In this document: one piece after another, positions 41,725 through 50,148 of the stretch | Layout: every line of letters begins with the position of its first letter | Numbering within the stretch: position 1 is the first letter of the stretch | Source: Desulfobacterales bacterium | GTDB lineage: Bacteria > Desulfobacterota > Desulfobacteria > Desulfobacterales > JAEINQ01 | Direction of reading: 5' to 3' | Assembly: GCA_016342285.1 (NCBI GenBank) | Contig: JAEINQ010000035.1 | Span: 1 to 64,000, forward strand | Length of the DNA: 64,000 nucleotides | Translations under genes and position numbers: made by a program | The notes under the pieces: model-generated | Told to the model about the DNA's origin: nothing | Databases searched by the model: none | Seen by the model: only the letters and a program-made list of their open reading frames with translations

Positions 41725-43014
41725 ATGGATAACAGGGAAACATTTACCATTCTTGTTGTCGATGATGACCCCGCCATTCGTCGGTTTCTTGAAAAACGAC
41801 TGTTATCCTGGGATTACAGGGTGGTGACCGAGGAAAGCGGAAACCGGGCGATAACCAATATTGAGGCCCATCCCCCGGATATCGTGCTGACTGGCCTGTT
41901 CATGTCGGACGGAGATGGTTTCGGATTGCTGGATCATATTAAGAAAACGCTGCCGCAACTACCGGTTGTCATCCTGTCCGGAAAGGGCGAACGGGGGGAT
42001 GTGATTCAGGCCCTTCGCCTGGGTGCCTGGGATTATCTGTACAAACCCATTGATGAGGCATCCTTTCTGCGCAAGGCCATTGAAAGGGTCCTGGAAAAAG
42101 CCCGGCGCCTCAAGGAAAACCAGACCTACCGTAAACACCTGGAAGCGATGGTGTGGCAAAAAAACGCTCAGTTGCAGGCCAGCGAAAAACGTTATCGAAC
42201 CGTGGCCAATTTTACCTATAACTGGGAATACTGGGTCGCTCCGGACGGTGAGATCGTCTACATATCGCCTTCCTGTGAACGCATCGTCGGCTATTCAATG
42301 GATGCGTTTGTCCAGAACCCCTCGCTGTTGCAAGACATCATCCATCCTGAGGATCGGGGAACATTCAGCAGGCACCTTGAGGCCAGTCATTCGCAAAAAA
42401 AGATCTTCAGCATGGGCTTGCGCATTACTCGGCGCGATGGAGAAGAACGCTGGATCGGCCATAACTGCCAACCGGTATTCGATGAGGCGGGGAACTTTCT
42501 TGGCCGGCGCTGCAGCAACCGTGATATTACCTACCAGAAAGAGATTGAAAGGGATCTGATCCGGCAGCGGCAGGCGCTTTTGGACAAAACGTTCAGTCAG
42601 GAAAAGACCAACGAGGCACTCAAGGCCCTTTTAGACCAGCGGGAGATCGAAAAGCGTGCCATCGAGCAAACCATGGTCACTAATCTGAAGCGATATGTTT
42701 TCCCCTATCTTGATGATATGGAACATCTTAAAAATGGCGATGATGTAAAAGATTACATAAAGATCATCCGCACCAACATTGAGCAACTGATTTCCCCGGT
42801 CTCAAGGAGTCTGACCGGGGCCTATCAAGGCTTGACCCCGCGTGAAATCAAGGTGGCCGACTTCATCCGGCAAGGCCGGTCCACCAAGTCGATTGCCGAT
42901 ATGCTTGCTATTTCCCCCAGCACGGTGGAAAAGCACCGCAACGGGATAAGAAACAAGCTCAATATTCTAAAGCAGAAAGTCAATTTATACACCTTCCTGA
43001 CTTCCCTCGACTGA
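41725..43014 (+). CDS. receiver-PAS-LuxR regulator lacking the phospho-acceptor Asp
   Basis: The 429-residue protein has a receiver (residues 5-125) with acidic residues Asp13-15, the switch Ser in VILSGKG and the lysine in YLYKPIDE. At the phosphorylation position it has Gly57 (IVLTGLFMSDGDG). A PAS domain covers about 155-275 (WEYWVAPDGEIVYISPSCER, VFDEAGNFLGRRC). A coiled-coil follows, then a LuxR helix-turn-helix at the C-terminus (LTPREIKVADFIRQGRSTKS, SPSTVEKHRNGIRNKLNI). The receiver should not be phosphorylated at this site, so sensing may depend on PAS. It opens the chemosensory cluster, 264 bases ahead of cheW. Confidence 0.9.
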   Translation: MDNRETFTILVVDDDPAIRRFLEKRLLSWDYRVVTEESGNRAITNIEAHPPDIVLTGLFMSDGDGFGLLDHIKKTLPQLPVVILSGKGERGDVIQALRLGAWDYLYKPIDEASFLRKAIERVLEKARRLKENQTYRKHLEAMVWQKNAQLQASEKRYRTVANFTYNWEYWVAPDGEIVYISPSCERIVGYSMDAFVQNPSLLQDIIHPEDRGTFSRHLEASHSQKKIFSMGLRITRRDGEERWIGHNCQPVFDEAGNFLGRRCSNRDITYQKEIERDLIRQRQALLDKTFSQEKTNEALKALLDQREIEKRAIEQTMVTNLKRYVFPYLDDMEHLKNGDDVKDYIKIIRTNIEQLISPVSRSLTGAYQGLTPREIKVADFIRQGRSTKSIADMLAISPSTVEKHRNGIRNKLNILKQKVNLYTFLTSLD

Positions 43015-43278
43015 ACCCATGATTCTGACTGCCATCAATGTCCCCTTTGAGGGGTAATTCAATACGCAGTATAAATCCCCGTTCTATGGGCGTGGATTCT
43101 TGACCACATGCCCAACCCGGTAGTGTCTAATTGGCATAGACATTAACTGGGCATTCTTTTCCTGTTAAGCCCCCCCCCGAAACACCCGATGATCCATCCA
43201 AATGAACGCTGGCGGACTTGGCCTCATGATCGGGGCAGGTTATTGGGTTGTAATCAGGGCAATCAGAAGGAGGCAAAA
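43015..43278. other. intergenic region upstream of cheW
   Basis: It contains an A-module hairpin (AAATCCCCGTTCTATGGGCG then TGGATTC, 43073-43100) and a C9 run at 43170-43178. The cheW ribosome-binding site AGAAGGAGG is at its end. I see no sigma-54-type promoter here. Confidence 0.6.
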
Positions 43279-43791
43279 ATGACAGACGAAATCCAGGCAA
43301 TTAATCAGGCAGTCAAGGCGGTGGCCGACAGGGAAGGCAAATACCTCACCTTTGCCCTGAACGAAGAAGAATACGGGATCGGCATTTTAACGGTCAAGGA
43401 GATCATCGGCATGATGCCCATCACTTCGGTGCCCCAGACGCCCGACTTCGTAAAGGGTGTGATCAATTTGAGGGGCCGGGTCATTCCGGTGGTGGACCTT
43501 CGAAGCCGCTTCGGAATGGAAACAGTGGTGGCCACCGACAGAACCTGCATCGTGGTGGTGGAAATCAATCTTAATGGCGGAAAACTGACCATCGGCATCG
43601 TGGTGGACACGGTCTCGGAAGTGCTCAACATCCGGGCCGATAGCATCGAGGACGCACCGGTGTTCGGCACGAATATCGATACGTCCTACATCCTTGGCAT
43701 GGCCAAAATCGAGGGGGGGGTTAAGATCCTGCTGGACATTGACCGGGTGCTTTCTTCAGAGGATTTGTTGTCATTGAGCAAGGCCGCCTGA
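43279..43791 (+). CDS. cheW: CheW chemotaxis coupling protein
   Basis: From the ATG at 43279, placed after AGAAGGAGG, the protein is 170 residues. It is a single CheW domain (YLTFALNEEEYGIGILTVKE, VPQTPDFVKGVINLRGRVIP with VVDLRSRFGM, VVDTVSEVLNI), the scaffold joining methyl-accepting proteins to CheA. No CheA, CheY, CheR or CheB is in the window, so the kinase is encoded elsewhere. It is followed, 60 bases on, by the Cache protein and then the MCP, in one direction. Confidence 0.95.
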   Translation: MTDEIQAINQAVKAVADREGKYLTFALNEEEYGIGILTVKEIIGMMPITSVPQTPDFVKGVINLRGRVIPVVDLRSRFGMETVVATDRTCIVVVEINLNGGKLTIGIVVDTVSEVLNIRADSIEDAPVFGTNIDTSYILGMAKIEGGVKILLDIDRVLSSEDLLSLSKAA

Positions 43792-43851
43792 AGCGGTGAC
43801 GGAGTGGGCTGTTTTTTGATCGGTTTTCAAGGGAAACGAAAGGTTCGACCC

Positions 43852-45411
43852 ATGGGTCTTTTTATACACAGGATAGCCAAAGGCTTTTTTCAAACGTCTC
43901 ACGCCGGCCGGCGCATGGCGGCAATGATTACTCTGACCGGAATCCTTCTGGCAGGGGGTGCCGGATCCGAAGCCTGGGCCAACAAGGGGGTCTATGAGTG
44001 GGCTTTGGTCCGCCTCGACTTTGCGCGAAAAGAAAAAGTCCGGCATCTCAAGCGTTTCAGCGATCGGATTCACGCCCTTGCGGTTCAGGCGGCTGAAGAT
44101 CCATCAGTGATCGGTTGCTTCGACATCGGTCTGCAGTACGCTGCAGCCCTGGAAAAAGGGCCGGTTCCCCAAGCCCTGACCGCCAAGATCGAAGACTTGC
44201 AGGCCGGCTTCAACCGGTACTACATTGAGAATTATTTTTCCTTCTACGACATCTTGTTTGTGGATGGAAAGGGCAAGGTCTTTTACACCATCCGTAAAGA
44301 AGAAGACCTTCATGCCGACCTGCTCAAGGGCGACCCGCCAAAAAGCCTCCTGGCCCGATGTCTGGCCCAAAAGCCGGAGCGTGAGGCGTTCGTAGACTTT
44401 CACCACTACAGTCCCTCGGCCAAACCGGCTGCATTCTTTGTGGAGCCGGTTCGAAAAGACAACCTCCTCATGGGGTGGATCGTGTTTCAGTGTGCCATTA
44501 ATAAGGTCAATACCATTTTTTCCGGGACCGAGGATCTGGGACGGACGGGGGAGACCTTTCTGGTTAACTGGGAAGGTCTCATGTTGACCGAGTCCAATTT
44601 TATCGGCGATTCAACCATATTGAAAAAACGCCTGGACGATCGCAACATCCAGGCAAAGTTCGAGGACCGGCAGGGCAACCGGACGGTGGTCGACTACCGT
44701 GGATACGCTGCCCTGACCTCGTTTGAGGTGGTTGATTTTTTGGGGACCCGGTGGCTGGTTGTCGCCAAGATGGACAAGGACGAAGTCATTACCCAGCACT
44801 ACGCCCGGTACCGAAGATACTATTCCGAAAAGCTGCTGACGCATCTTAGCAATACCCCGCCGCCGCCTATGCGGGCGGCAAGTCTGCCTGTGGCCGAAAA
44901 GACCCTCCGTATCGACATGGACGAATTCATCAAGGCCAACAATGGCGAACGACTTCAGACCTTCGGGGTGTCGACCTGTACGGGCCTGATCGCCTCTTAT
45001 CCCGAAAAATTCGCATATATGGCCCACATCAGCCCCATCGATAAGATATATGGGGAAGCAGGTACGAACCTGGTTGGGCAGATGATCAATAAAATCAAGA
45101 GCTTTGACATATACCCGTGCGAAAAACGAGCCATCGGGTTTGCCGTGGTGGCGCCCCATCTCGACAGTCTGCTTCCCATCATCGACAAACTCGTCGCGGA
45201 GGGCTTTTTGCTTTCACAGATTCGGGTTCTTTATACCCCCAAGGCCAGTTCCGCTACCATCAGCTATGACTGCGGAAAAGACAATCTTCACGTCTTCTGG
45301 CGATTGGCGAAAAATTCGGGGAGCAAGCATTTTCATATACTGCAGGATGCAAGCAATGCCGGCGAAATCGTTCGACAGGTCATGCAATCCGAGGAGGGAA
45401 AAAGGGTCTGA
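43852..45411 (+). CDS. periplasmic Cache-like sensor with C-terminal CheD-like domain
   Basis: From the ATG at 43852 the protein is 519 residues. Residues about 20-45 are a signal peptide or anchor (MAAMITLTGILLAGGAGSEA). Residues about 50-320 resemble a double-Cache ligand-binding domain (FSFYDILFVDGKGKVFYTIR, GRTGETFLVNWEGLMLTESN, GTRWLVVAKMDKDEV). The last 150 residues have GVSTCTGLIASYPEKFAYMA followed by HISP, like the catalytic Cys and His of the chemoreceptor deamidase CheD (GSCV...aGMaHfmLP), and later IRVLYTPK. CheD is normally cytoplasmic, but no clear second membrane helix precedes this part, so location and activity are unresolved. It lies between cheW and the MCP. Confidence 0.65.
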   Translation: MGLFIHRIAKGFFQTSHAGRRMAAMITLTGILLAGGAGSEAWANKGVYEWALVRLDFARKEKVRHLKRFSDRIHALAVQAAEDPSVIGCFDIGLQYAAALEKGPVPQALTAKIEDLQAGFNRYYIENYFSFYDILFVDGKGKVFYTIRKEEDLHADLLKGDPPKSLLARCLAQKPEREAFVDFHHYSPSAKPAAFFVEPVRKDNLLMGWIVFQCAINKVNTIFSGTEDLGRTGETFLVNWEGLMLTESNFIGDSTILKKRLDDRNIQAKFEDRQGNRTVVDYRGYAALTSFEVVDFLGTRWLVVAKMDKDEVITQHYARYRRYYSEKLLTHLSNTPPPPMRAASLPVAEKTLRIDMDEFIKANNGERLQTFGVSTCTGLIASYPEKFAYMAHISPIDKIYGEAGTNLVGQMINKIKSFDIYPCEKRAIGFAVVAPHLDSLLPIIDKLVAEGFLLSQIRVLYTPKASSATISYDCGKDNLHVFWRLAKNSGSKHFHILQDASNAGEIVRQVMQSEEGKRV

Positions 45412-45486
45412 GCCTGGAAATAGGAAGTTTTTTTCAAACACTCAACATACTGCACAATCAAACCAAACAAGGAAAGGAATGGCACC

Positions 45487-47826
45487 ATGGGAAATCAAAT
45501 GACATTGGGAAAACGCATTGCAATGGGATTTACGCTGGTAATTGCCATTGCCATCGCATTGGGCGGGCTCGGCGTGTGGAGCATGCAGGCTGCCAAAACC
45601 GATTCCACCAAATTGGCCACGGAGTATGTTCCGGAAGTCAAAGTGGCCAACGATCTTCGCGGTGCAGCCAACCGGGTGATGTACGAGATGCGCGGATACG
45701 GCCTGACCGAGGAAGACGCCTATTACAAGTCAGCCCATCAGGAGATGGCTGTTGTCAAAACCCACCTCAAGGAAGTCGAGGCGCTGGCCGGGCGGGCCGT
45801 ATATCTCAAGGCCCTCAAGGGACAGGTCCAACAGGCAACCACAGCGGTCAATGAATACGAAAAGCTCATGGAGCAGACCGAAAAGACCATTGCCGCCATG
45901 GACGTCCAGCGCAAAAAGCTCGATACCAACGCTGCCTCGTACATGGAAAACTGCAATACGTTTCTTGCCGGACAGAATGTGGCCTTCAAAACAGATCTGG
46001 ATGAACGCCAGAAGAAGATCGGTATGGTCACAGCCATCGTGGATCTGGGCACCGACGTTCGGGTGACCAATTTCAAAGCCCAGGCCAATGCCGACACGGC
46101 CCTGATGGAAAAAGCCATCGCCAGCATGGGCGAACTGAAGAACCATACCGACGCCCTTCGGCCCATCACCCGGCAGCAGGCCAACATCGACCAGATCAAC
46201 AAAATCGAAGCGGCAGCAGTATCCTACGGCGTTGCCATGCGCGGCTATCTGGCCGAGTCGGAAAAAGGCAACGAGACCGACGCGGCGACCATTCGAAAGT
46301 ACCAGGGGCAGATGGATATAGCTGCCGGCAACTACGTCACCAACTGCAAAGCCTTCCTCGATTCCCAGCAAGCTCAGCTTTCCAAAGACATGCACGAGCG
46401 TCAAAACAAAATCACCATTGTCAACGACATCATCAACCTGGGCAACGACGCCCGGGTCAAGGCCTTCAAGGCCCAGACCCTTCGGTCCCCTGCCATTATG
46501 GAAGAGGCCCTGGGAAATTTTCCCAAGCTGGAGGAAAAGTACGCTGAACTCAGAAAGCTCACCCGTCTGGAGGAAGACCTGAAACGAATCGACAAAACCC
46601 AGACCGCCGGTCAGAACTATGCCAATGCACTGACCGGTTTTCTTGCTGAGTGGAAAAACCTGCAAGCCCTGGGCAAGCAGCGCACCGAAGCCGGCAATGT
46701 CGTGATCGAGGCGTGCAAGACCACTGCCGAAGCCGGCATGAGTCAAACCGATGAGATCGCCAAGGGGGCCATGGAATCCCTGGGAAAAAGCTCCACCATC
46801 ATGGTGGTCGGCCTTGCCATTGGAACCCTCCTTGCCATCCTGGTTGCCCTGTGGATTGTCCGCAGCATTACCCGGTTGCTTAGTCGCATCATCGAAGGTT
46901 TAAACGAAGGGGCCGAGCAGGTTGCCTCGGCAGCGGGCCAGGTTTCCTCATCCAGCCAGTCCCTGGCCGAGGGGGCTTCGGAACAGGCCGCAGGAATCGA
47001 GGAAACCTCTTCCTCCCTGGAAGAGATGTCGTCCATGACGAAGCAGAACGCGGACAGTGCCAAACAGGCCGATGCCCTGATGAAGGAATCGAGTCTGGTG
47101 ATCGTCCGCGCCAACGATTCCATGTCCAAACTCAGCCAGTCCATGGAGGATATCTCCAAGGCGAGCGAGGAAACTTCCAAGATCATCAAGACCATCGATG
47201 AGATCGCCTTCCAGACTAACCTGCTGGCGTTAAACGCGGCGGTTGAGGCGGCCCGGGCAGGCGAAGCCGGAGCCGGGTTTGCCGTGGTGGCCGATGAGGT
47301 GAGAAACCTGGCCATGCGGGCGGCCGATGCAGCCAAGAACACGGCCGCATTGATCGAAGGGACGGTAAAAAAGGTCAAGGACGGATCGGAACTGTCCACT
47401 TCCACCAACGAGGCCTTTACCCAGGTGGCTGAAAGCGCCGGAAAAGTGGGCGAACTGGTCGGTGAGATCGCCGCGGCCTCCAGCGAACAGGCCCAGGGCA
47501 TCGGTCAGGTCAATACGGCCGTAACCGAGATGGATCGGGTGGTGCAGCAAAATGCCTCGACTGCCGAAGAATCGGCCAGCGCCTCCGAGGAGATGAATGC
47601 CCAGGCCGAGCAGATGAAGACCATGGTCGGTGAACTCATGGCCCTGGTCGGGGGGAAAGGGATGCAAAACAACACTGCAGCGAGGCCTTCTGCTATCCGG
47701 GCCAAGGCCCTTGTTCACCCAACCGTGGCTGTGAAATCATCCAAAGGAAGAAATATCCACCATGGTCAGGAAGTGAACCCGGCAACACTGATCCCCCTTG
47801 AAGATGATGATTTCAAGGATTTTTAA
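45487..47826 (+). CDS. methyl-accepting chemotaxis protein with large duplicated helical sensor
   Basis: The 779-residue receptor has a first membrane helix (residues 13-33, [20 protein letters not shown]), a periplasmic region of about 400 residues and a second helix (about 434-457, [20 protein letters not shown]). The periplasmic part is all-alpha and holds two similar blocks (NCNTFLAGQ...[12 protein letters not shown]...[14 protein letters not shown] and NCKAFLDSQ...[12 protein letters not shown]...[14 protein letters not shown]), as in helical bimodular (HBM) sensors. Only a short HAMP-like linker follows. The signalling tip [20 protein letters not shown] is intact. No CheR-tethering pentapeptide is seen; the end is EDDDFKDF. 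The start follows GGAAAGGAATGGCACC. Confidence 0.95.
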   Translation: MGNQMTLGKRIAMGFTLVIAIAIALGGLGVWSMQAAKTDSTKLATEYVPEVKVANDLRGAANRVMYEMRGYGLTEEDAYYKSAHQEMAVVKTHLKEVEALAGRAVYLKALKGQVQQATTAVNEYEKLMEQTEKTIAAMDVQRKKLDTNAASYMENCNTFLAGQNVAFKTDLDERQKKIGMVTAIVDLGTDVRVTNFKAQANADTALMEKAIASMGELKNHTDALRPITRQQANIDQINKIEAAAVSYGVAMRGYLAESEKGNETDAATIRKYQGQMDIAAGNYVTNCKAFLDSQQAQLSKDMHERQNKITIVNDIINLGNDARVKAFKAQTLRSPAIMEEALGNFPKLEEKYAELRKLTRLEEDLKRIDKTQTAGQNYANALTGFLAEWKNLQALGKQRTEAGNVVIEACKTTAEAGMSQTDEIAKGAMESLGKSSTIMVVGLAIGTLLAILVALWIVRSITRLLSRIIEGLNEGAEQVASAAGQVSSSSQSLAEGASEQAAGIEETSSSLEEMSSMTKQNADSAKQADALMKESSLVIVRANDSMSKLSQSMEDISKASEETSKIIKTIDEIAFQTNLLALNAAVEAARAGEAGAGFAVVADEVRNLAMRAADAAKNTAALIEGTVKKVKDGSELSTSTNEAFTQVAESAGKVGELVGEIAAASSEQAQGIGQVNTAVTEMDRVVQQNASTAEESASASEEMNAQAEQMKTMVGELMALVGGKGMQNNTAARPSAIRAKALVHPTVAVKSSKGRNIHHGQEVNPATLIPLEDDDFKDF

Positions 47827-47854
47827 ACCGGCGTGTTTGCCGCAATGGTTGGAA

Positions 47855-47882
47855 AGGGTGACGGCCGCGATGCCGTCACCCT
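47855..47882 (+). terminator. stem-loop after the MCP gene
   Basis: AGGGTGACGGC and GCCGTCACCCT form an 11-base perfect stem with a 6-base loop, 28 bases after the MCP stop. No T-run follows, so it may stabilise the 3' end or act as a weak terminator. Confidence 0.55.
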
Positions 47883-48559
47883 CTGACTGTCCATGGTACA
47901 CACGGGCCAGCGCCATTACTCACTGTTCGCAGGCAGGTCGTATTCCCATCAAACCTGGATTCCGTTTTTTGAAAATACTGATTGGAATAGGGCTTCATGT
48001 ATTATGATACGGTTTCCGGATATCTGGCAGTCGGCCTTTTCGCCTAAAAGCAGTCTCCTGGTTGTGATATGGCCGATATGCATTCGCTGAGAATGCGGTC
48101 CAGAATTGGAAAATAGCTGCTATGATTTTGCACATATCAGATATCCGAGAATTTTGTGATATCTCCTACATATCACTATCCACATGGGCTATTGATCATC
48201 GAAATTTTTAGGTCCGGCCTGCACCACAGACTTCGACCATTCCTTCGGTTGGGTAACCCAACATCCTGCTTCGACTAACAAACCCATAGCGCCTATTAGT
48301 GCTCGTTTTTAAAGGTCTCGGCAAATCAACAATGGCAAATGCATTATTCAGAACCGCCGATCTCACCGCTTCTACTGTGTCAAATGCCTTCCCGCATAGC
48401 GGAAACCGTTCAATTGCGAGGATGGTTGGGTTTAGAGCTTGCAAGGTGAAACCATATGAACTAAACTAACATGAACTAACCACGGGGCCGGCTTTTGCCT
48501 CGGACGATCATGATTGCCGTGATGCGGGAAAAAGCCTGTGAGTATGGGGGGCGATAACC
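47883..48559. other. intergenic region with GATAT-type inverted repeats
   Basis: No gene I can support. GTGATAT (48156-48162) and ATATCAC (48170-48176) form an inverted repeat, and several GATATC-like words lie nearby (48015-48150). A 78-codon minus-strand frame at 48208-48444 has no family signature or ribosome-binding site that I can defend. Confidence 0.5.
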
Positions 48560-48829
48560 ATGCAGACGCTAAACATCCATGAAGCCAAGACAAAGTTGTC
48601 CGCCGTGTTGATGCAGATCGAAAAAACCGGCGATTCTTTCGTGATCTGTCGCAATGGCAAACCGGTGGCCGAACTGATCCCCTATAAACAGCGCAAAGGC
48701 GGCCGTTTGGCGTACCATCCGGTGATGAGTGAGATCCGGATCGACTATGATCCAACCGATCCGTTGACTGATGATGAGTGGGGAGAACTCGGTCCCATCG
48801 CCGGAGGGGCGGGGGCTGATGATTCTTGA
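48560..48829 (+). CDS. Phd/YefM-family antitoxin
   Basis: The 89-residue protein starts MQTLNIHEAKTKLSAVLMQI and continues FVICRNGKPVAELIPYK, the DNA-binding Phd/YefM fold. The C-terminal half (YDPTDPLTDDEWGEL) is acidic and probably disordered until it wraps the toxin. It comes first in a two-gene toxin-antitoxin operon; its stop overlaps the toxin start by 11 bases. Phd-type antitoxins repress their own promoter. Confidence 0.9.
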   Translation: MQTLNIHEAKTKLSAVLMQIEKTGDSFVICRNGKPVAELIPYKQRKGGRLAYHPVMSEIRIDYDPTDPLTDDEWGELGPIAGGAGADDS

Positions 48830-49196
48830 CACCTGCGCCCTGCTTTGGCTGGCCCACGATCAAAGCCGGTTGTCCAAAGAGACCCTTGAAAAGATTGACC
48901 AGGCGCCCATGGTGTTCATTGCGGCGGTTACCGGGTATGAGATCGGGGTCAAGTACGGCGCAGGTAAATTGAAATTGCCGGTACCGCCCCGGGAATGGAT
49001 CAGCGCCATCTTAAGCCATCATCAGATCGAAATTATTGGCCTCGACCTGGAAACCTGCCTTCGTGCAACGGAATTGCCCCCCATCCACAAGGACCCCTGT
49101 GATCGCTTTATCATCGCGACAGCCTTGCTTCGAGACATGCCGGTGGCCACCGCCGACCGGCTGTTTTCCGATTACGGCGTAACGGTTCTGGCCTGA
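48819..49196 (+). CDS. PIN-domain toxin, VapC-like
   Basis: From the ATG at 48819, after CCGGAGGGGCGG, the protein is 125 residues. PIN-domain acidic residues are in place: Asp4 (ILDTCALLWLAHD), Glu in VTGYEIGVKYGAGKL, Asp in DPCDRFIIATAL and Asp in VATADRLFSDYG. It belongs to the PIN ribonucleases that cut tRNA or rRNA. It overlaps and is coupled to the antitoxin. Its 3' end overlaps the convergent thiamine pyrophosphokinase gene by 25 bases. Confidence 0.92.
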   Translation: MILDTCALLWLAHDQSRLSKETLEKIDQAPMVFIAAVTGYEIGVKYGAGKLKLPVPPREWISAILSHHQIEIIGLDLETCLRATELPPIHKDPCDRFIIATALLRDMPVATADRLFSDYGVTVLA

Positions 49197-49882
49197 CTCG
49201 ACATTTCGTCTTTGGAATCCAGCCCGCGGCGGGTGTGAATGCACAGGAGGGTGCCTTTTTTAATCGCCACTTCGGCATTATCGCCGGTCAGGACGTTGCT
49301 CACCCCAAGGGCCGTCCCCGCCGGAAGTGTCGCGTCGATCAGGGGATAGTCCAGCCCTTTGAGCGTGACGCCGGTGGCTTCGGCCCCCAGCGGCAGGATT
49401 GAGAGGGTGTCACCGGGCTGCCCTTGAATGGAGAGGCGATTCCCGCCGCGCAGCAGGATGATTTCCGTTAAACCCGCCACCAGCCGGAGGCTGACTCCGG
49501 CCAGCCCCGGTGCGGCCAGGCCCAAAACAGTGGCCATGGTCATGTCCCAGCGTCCGCCGAGCCCCCCGATTATGGTGATTGTGGCGGCGCCGCGATTGAT
49601 CGCCTCGGCCACGGCCAGCTCCAGGTCGGTCTGGTCCTTTCGGGCCGGGTGGCGCCGGATGACGGCGCCGGCGGCGGCCATTTTTTTCTGCAGCACCGGA
49701 TCGGTCGAGTCCAGGTCGCCCACAATCAGATCGGGCACGATGTCGAATCGATCACAGTGACGGGTCCCGCCATCGGCGGCGATGACCATGTCGGCGTTGT
49801 CGATCCAGGCCGCATCGGAGGGGTGGATCTCGCCGTTGGCTACGATGACGGCACGTATGCCTTTTTTCATGGGGGTCTTCAT
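49172..49882 (-). CDS. thiamine pyrophosphokinase
   Basis: From the ATG at 49882 the enzyme is 236 residues; in-frame ATGs at 49894 and 49870 are alternatives. It transfers pyrophosphate from ATP to thiamine. Motifs: VIAADGGTRHCD, PDLIVGDLDSTDP, RKDQTDLELAVAEAI (catalytic Asp residues) and GGLGGRWDMTMA in the N-terminal domain, then the beta-rich thiamine-binding domain (GQPGDTLSILPLG, GVSNVLTG). No thiamine riboswitch is evident upstream; instead there is a composite repeat at 49917-50089. Confidence 0.92.
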   Translation of the reverse strand: MKTPMKKGIRAVIVANGEIHPSDAAWIDNADMVIAADGGTRHCDRFDIVPDLIVGDLDSTDPVLQKKMAAAGAVIRRHPARKDQTDLELAVAEAINRGAATITIIGGLGGRWDMTMATVLGLAAPGLAGVSLRLVAGLTEIILLRGGNRLSIQGQPGDTLSILPLGAEATGVTLKGLDYPLIDATLPAGTALGVSNVLTGDNAEVAIKKGTLLCIHTRRGLDSKDEMSSQARTVTP

Positions 49883-49916
49883 CGGTCTATCCATTTCCAA
49901 CGTTCAATGCGCAGTT

Positions 49917-50089
49917 GGAATCTACGTCCTGTAGGCGTGGTCAGAGTCAGTCGGCGATGCCGATCGAATCGCCGGCAAATGCCTAAAATGCCCTTTAGTT
50001 TGAAATGTCTAAAGTTGAGGAGTCGCTTCGCTCCGGCTTTCTATGCTAAGAGATGGCAGAATTCCTTAATTTTAGGCACTTCAAACTTT
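49917..50089. repeat. composite intergenic repeat (modules A-B-C-D)
   Basis: AATCTACGTCCTGTAGGCGTGG, TCAGAGTCAG, CGATGCCGATCGAATCGCCG, AATGCCCTTTAGTTTGAAAT, GAGTCGCTTCGCTCCGGCTT and TGCTAAGAGATGGCAGAATT follow in the same order as at 23433-23606. It ends with an inverted fragment, AATTTTAGGCACTTCAAACTT, of module C. Confidence 0.75.
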
Positions 50090-50148
50090 GATCATCCCAT
50101 GACAGCCACCAGCAGGCATAAGCCAAAGCCCGGGCGCCCATGGATGGC

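Noticed and set aside
43121..43278. Sigma-54 promoter before cheW
   Set aside because: TTGGCATAGACATTAAC has a GG but no GC or GT at the -12 position.
48208..48444. 78-codon minus-strand frame upstream of the toxin-antitoxin pair
   Set aside because: No recognisable domain or good ribosome-binding site; kept only as a note in the intergenic entry.
49890..50100. Thiamine pyrophosphate riboswitch upstream of the thiamine pyrophosphokinase gene
   Set aside because: The leader lacks the CTGAGA and ACCTGA words of the THI box and consists of the composite repeat.
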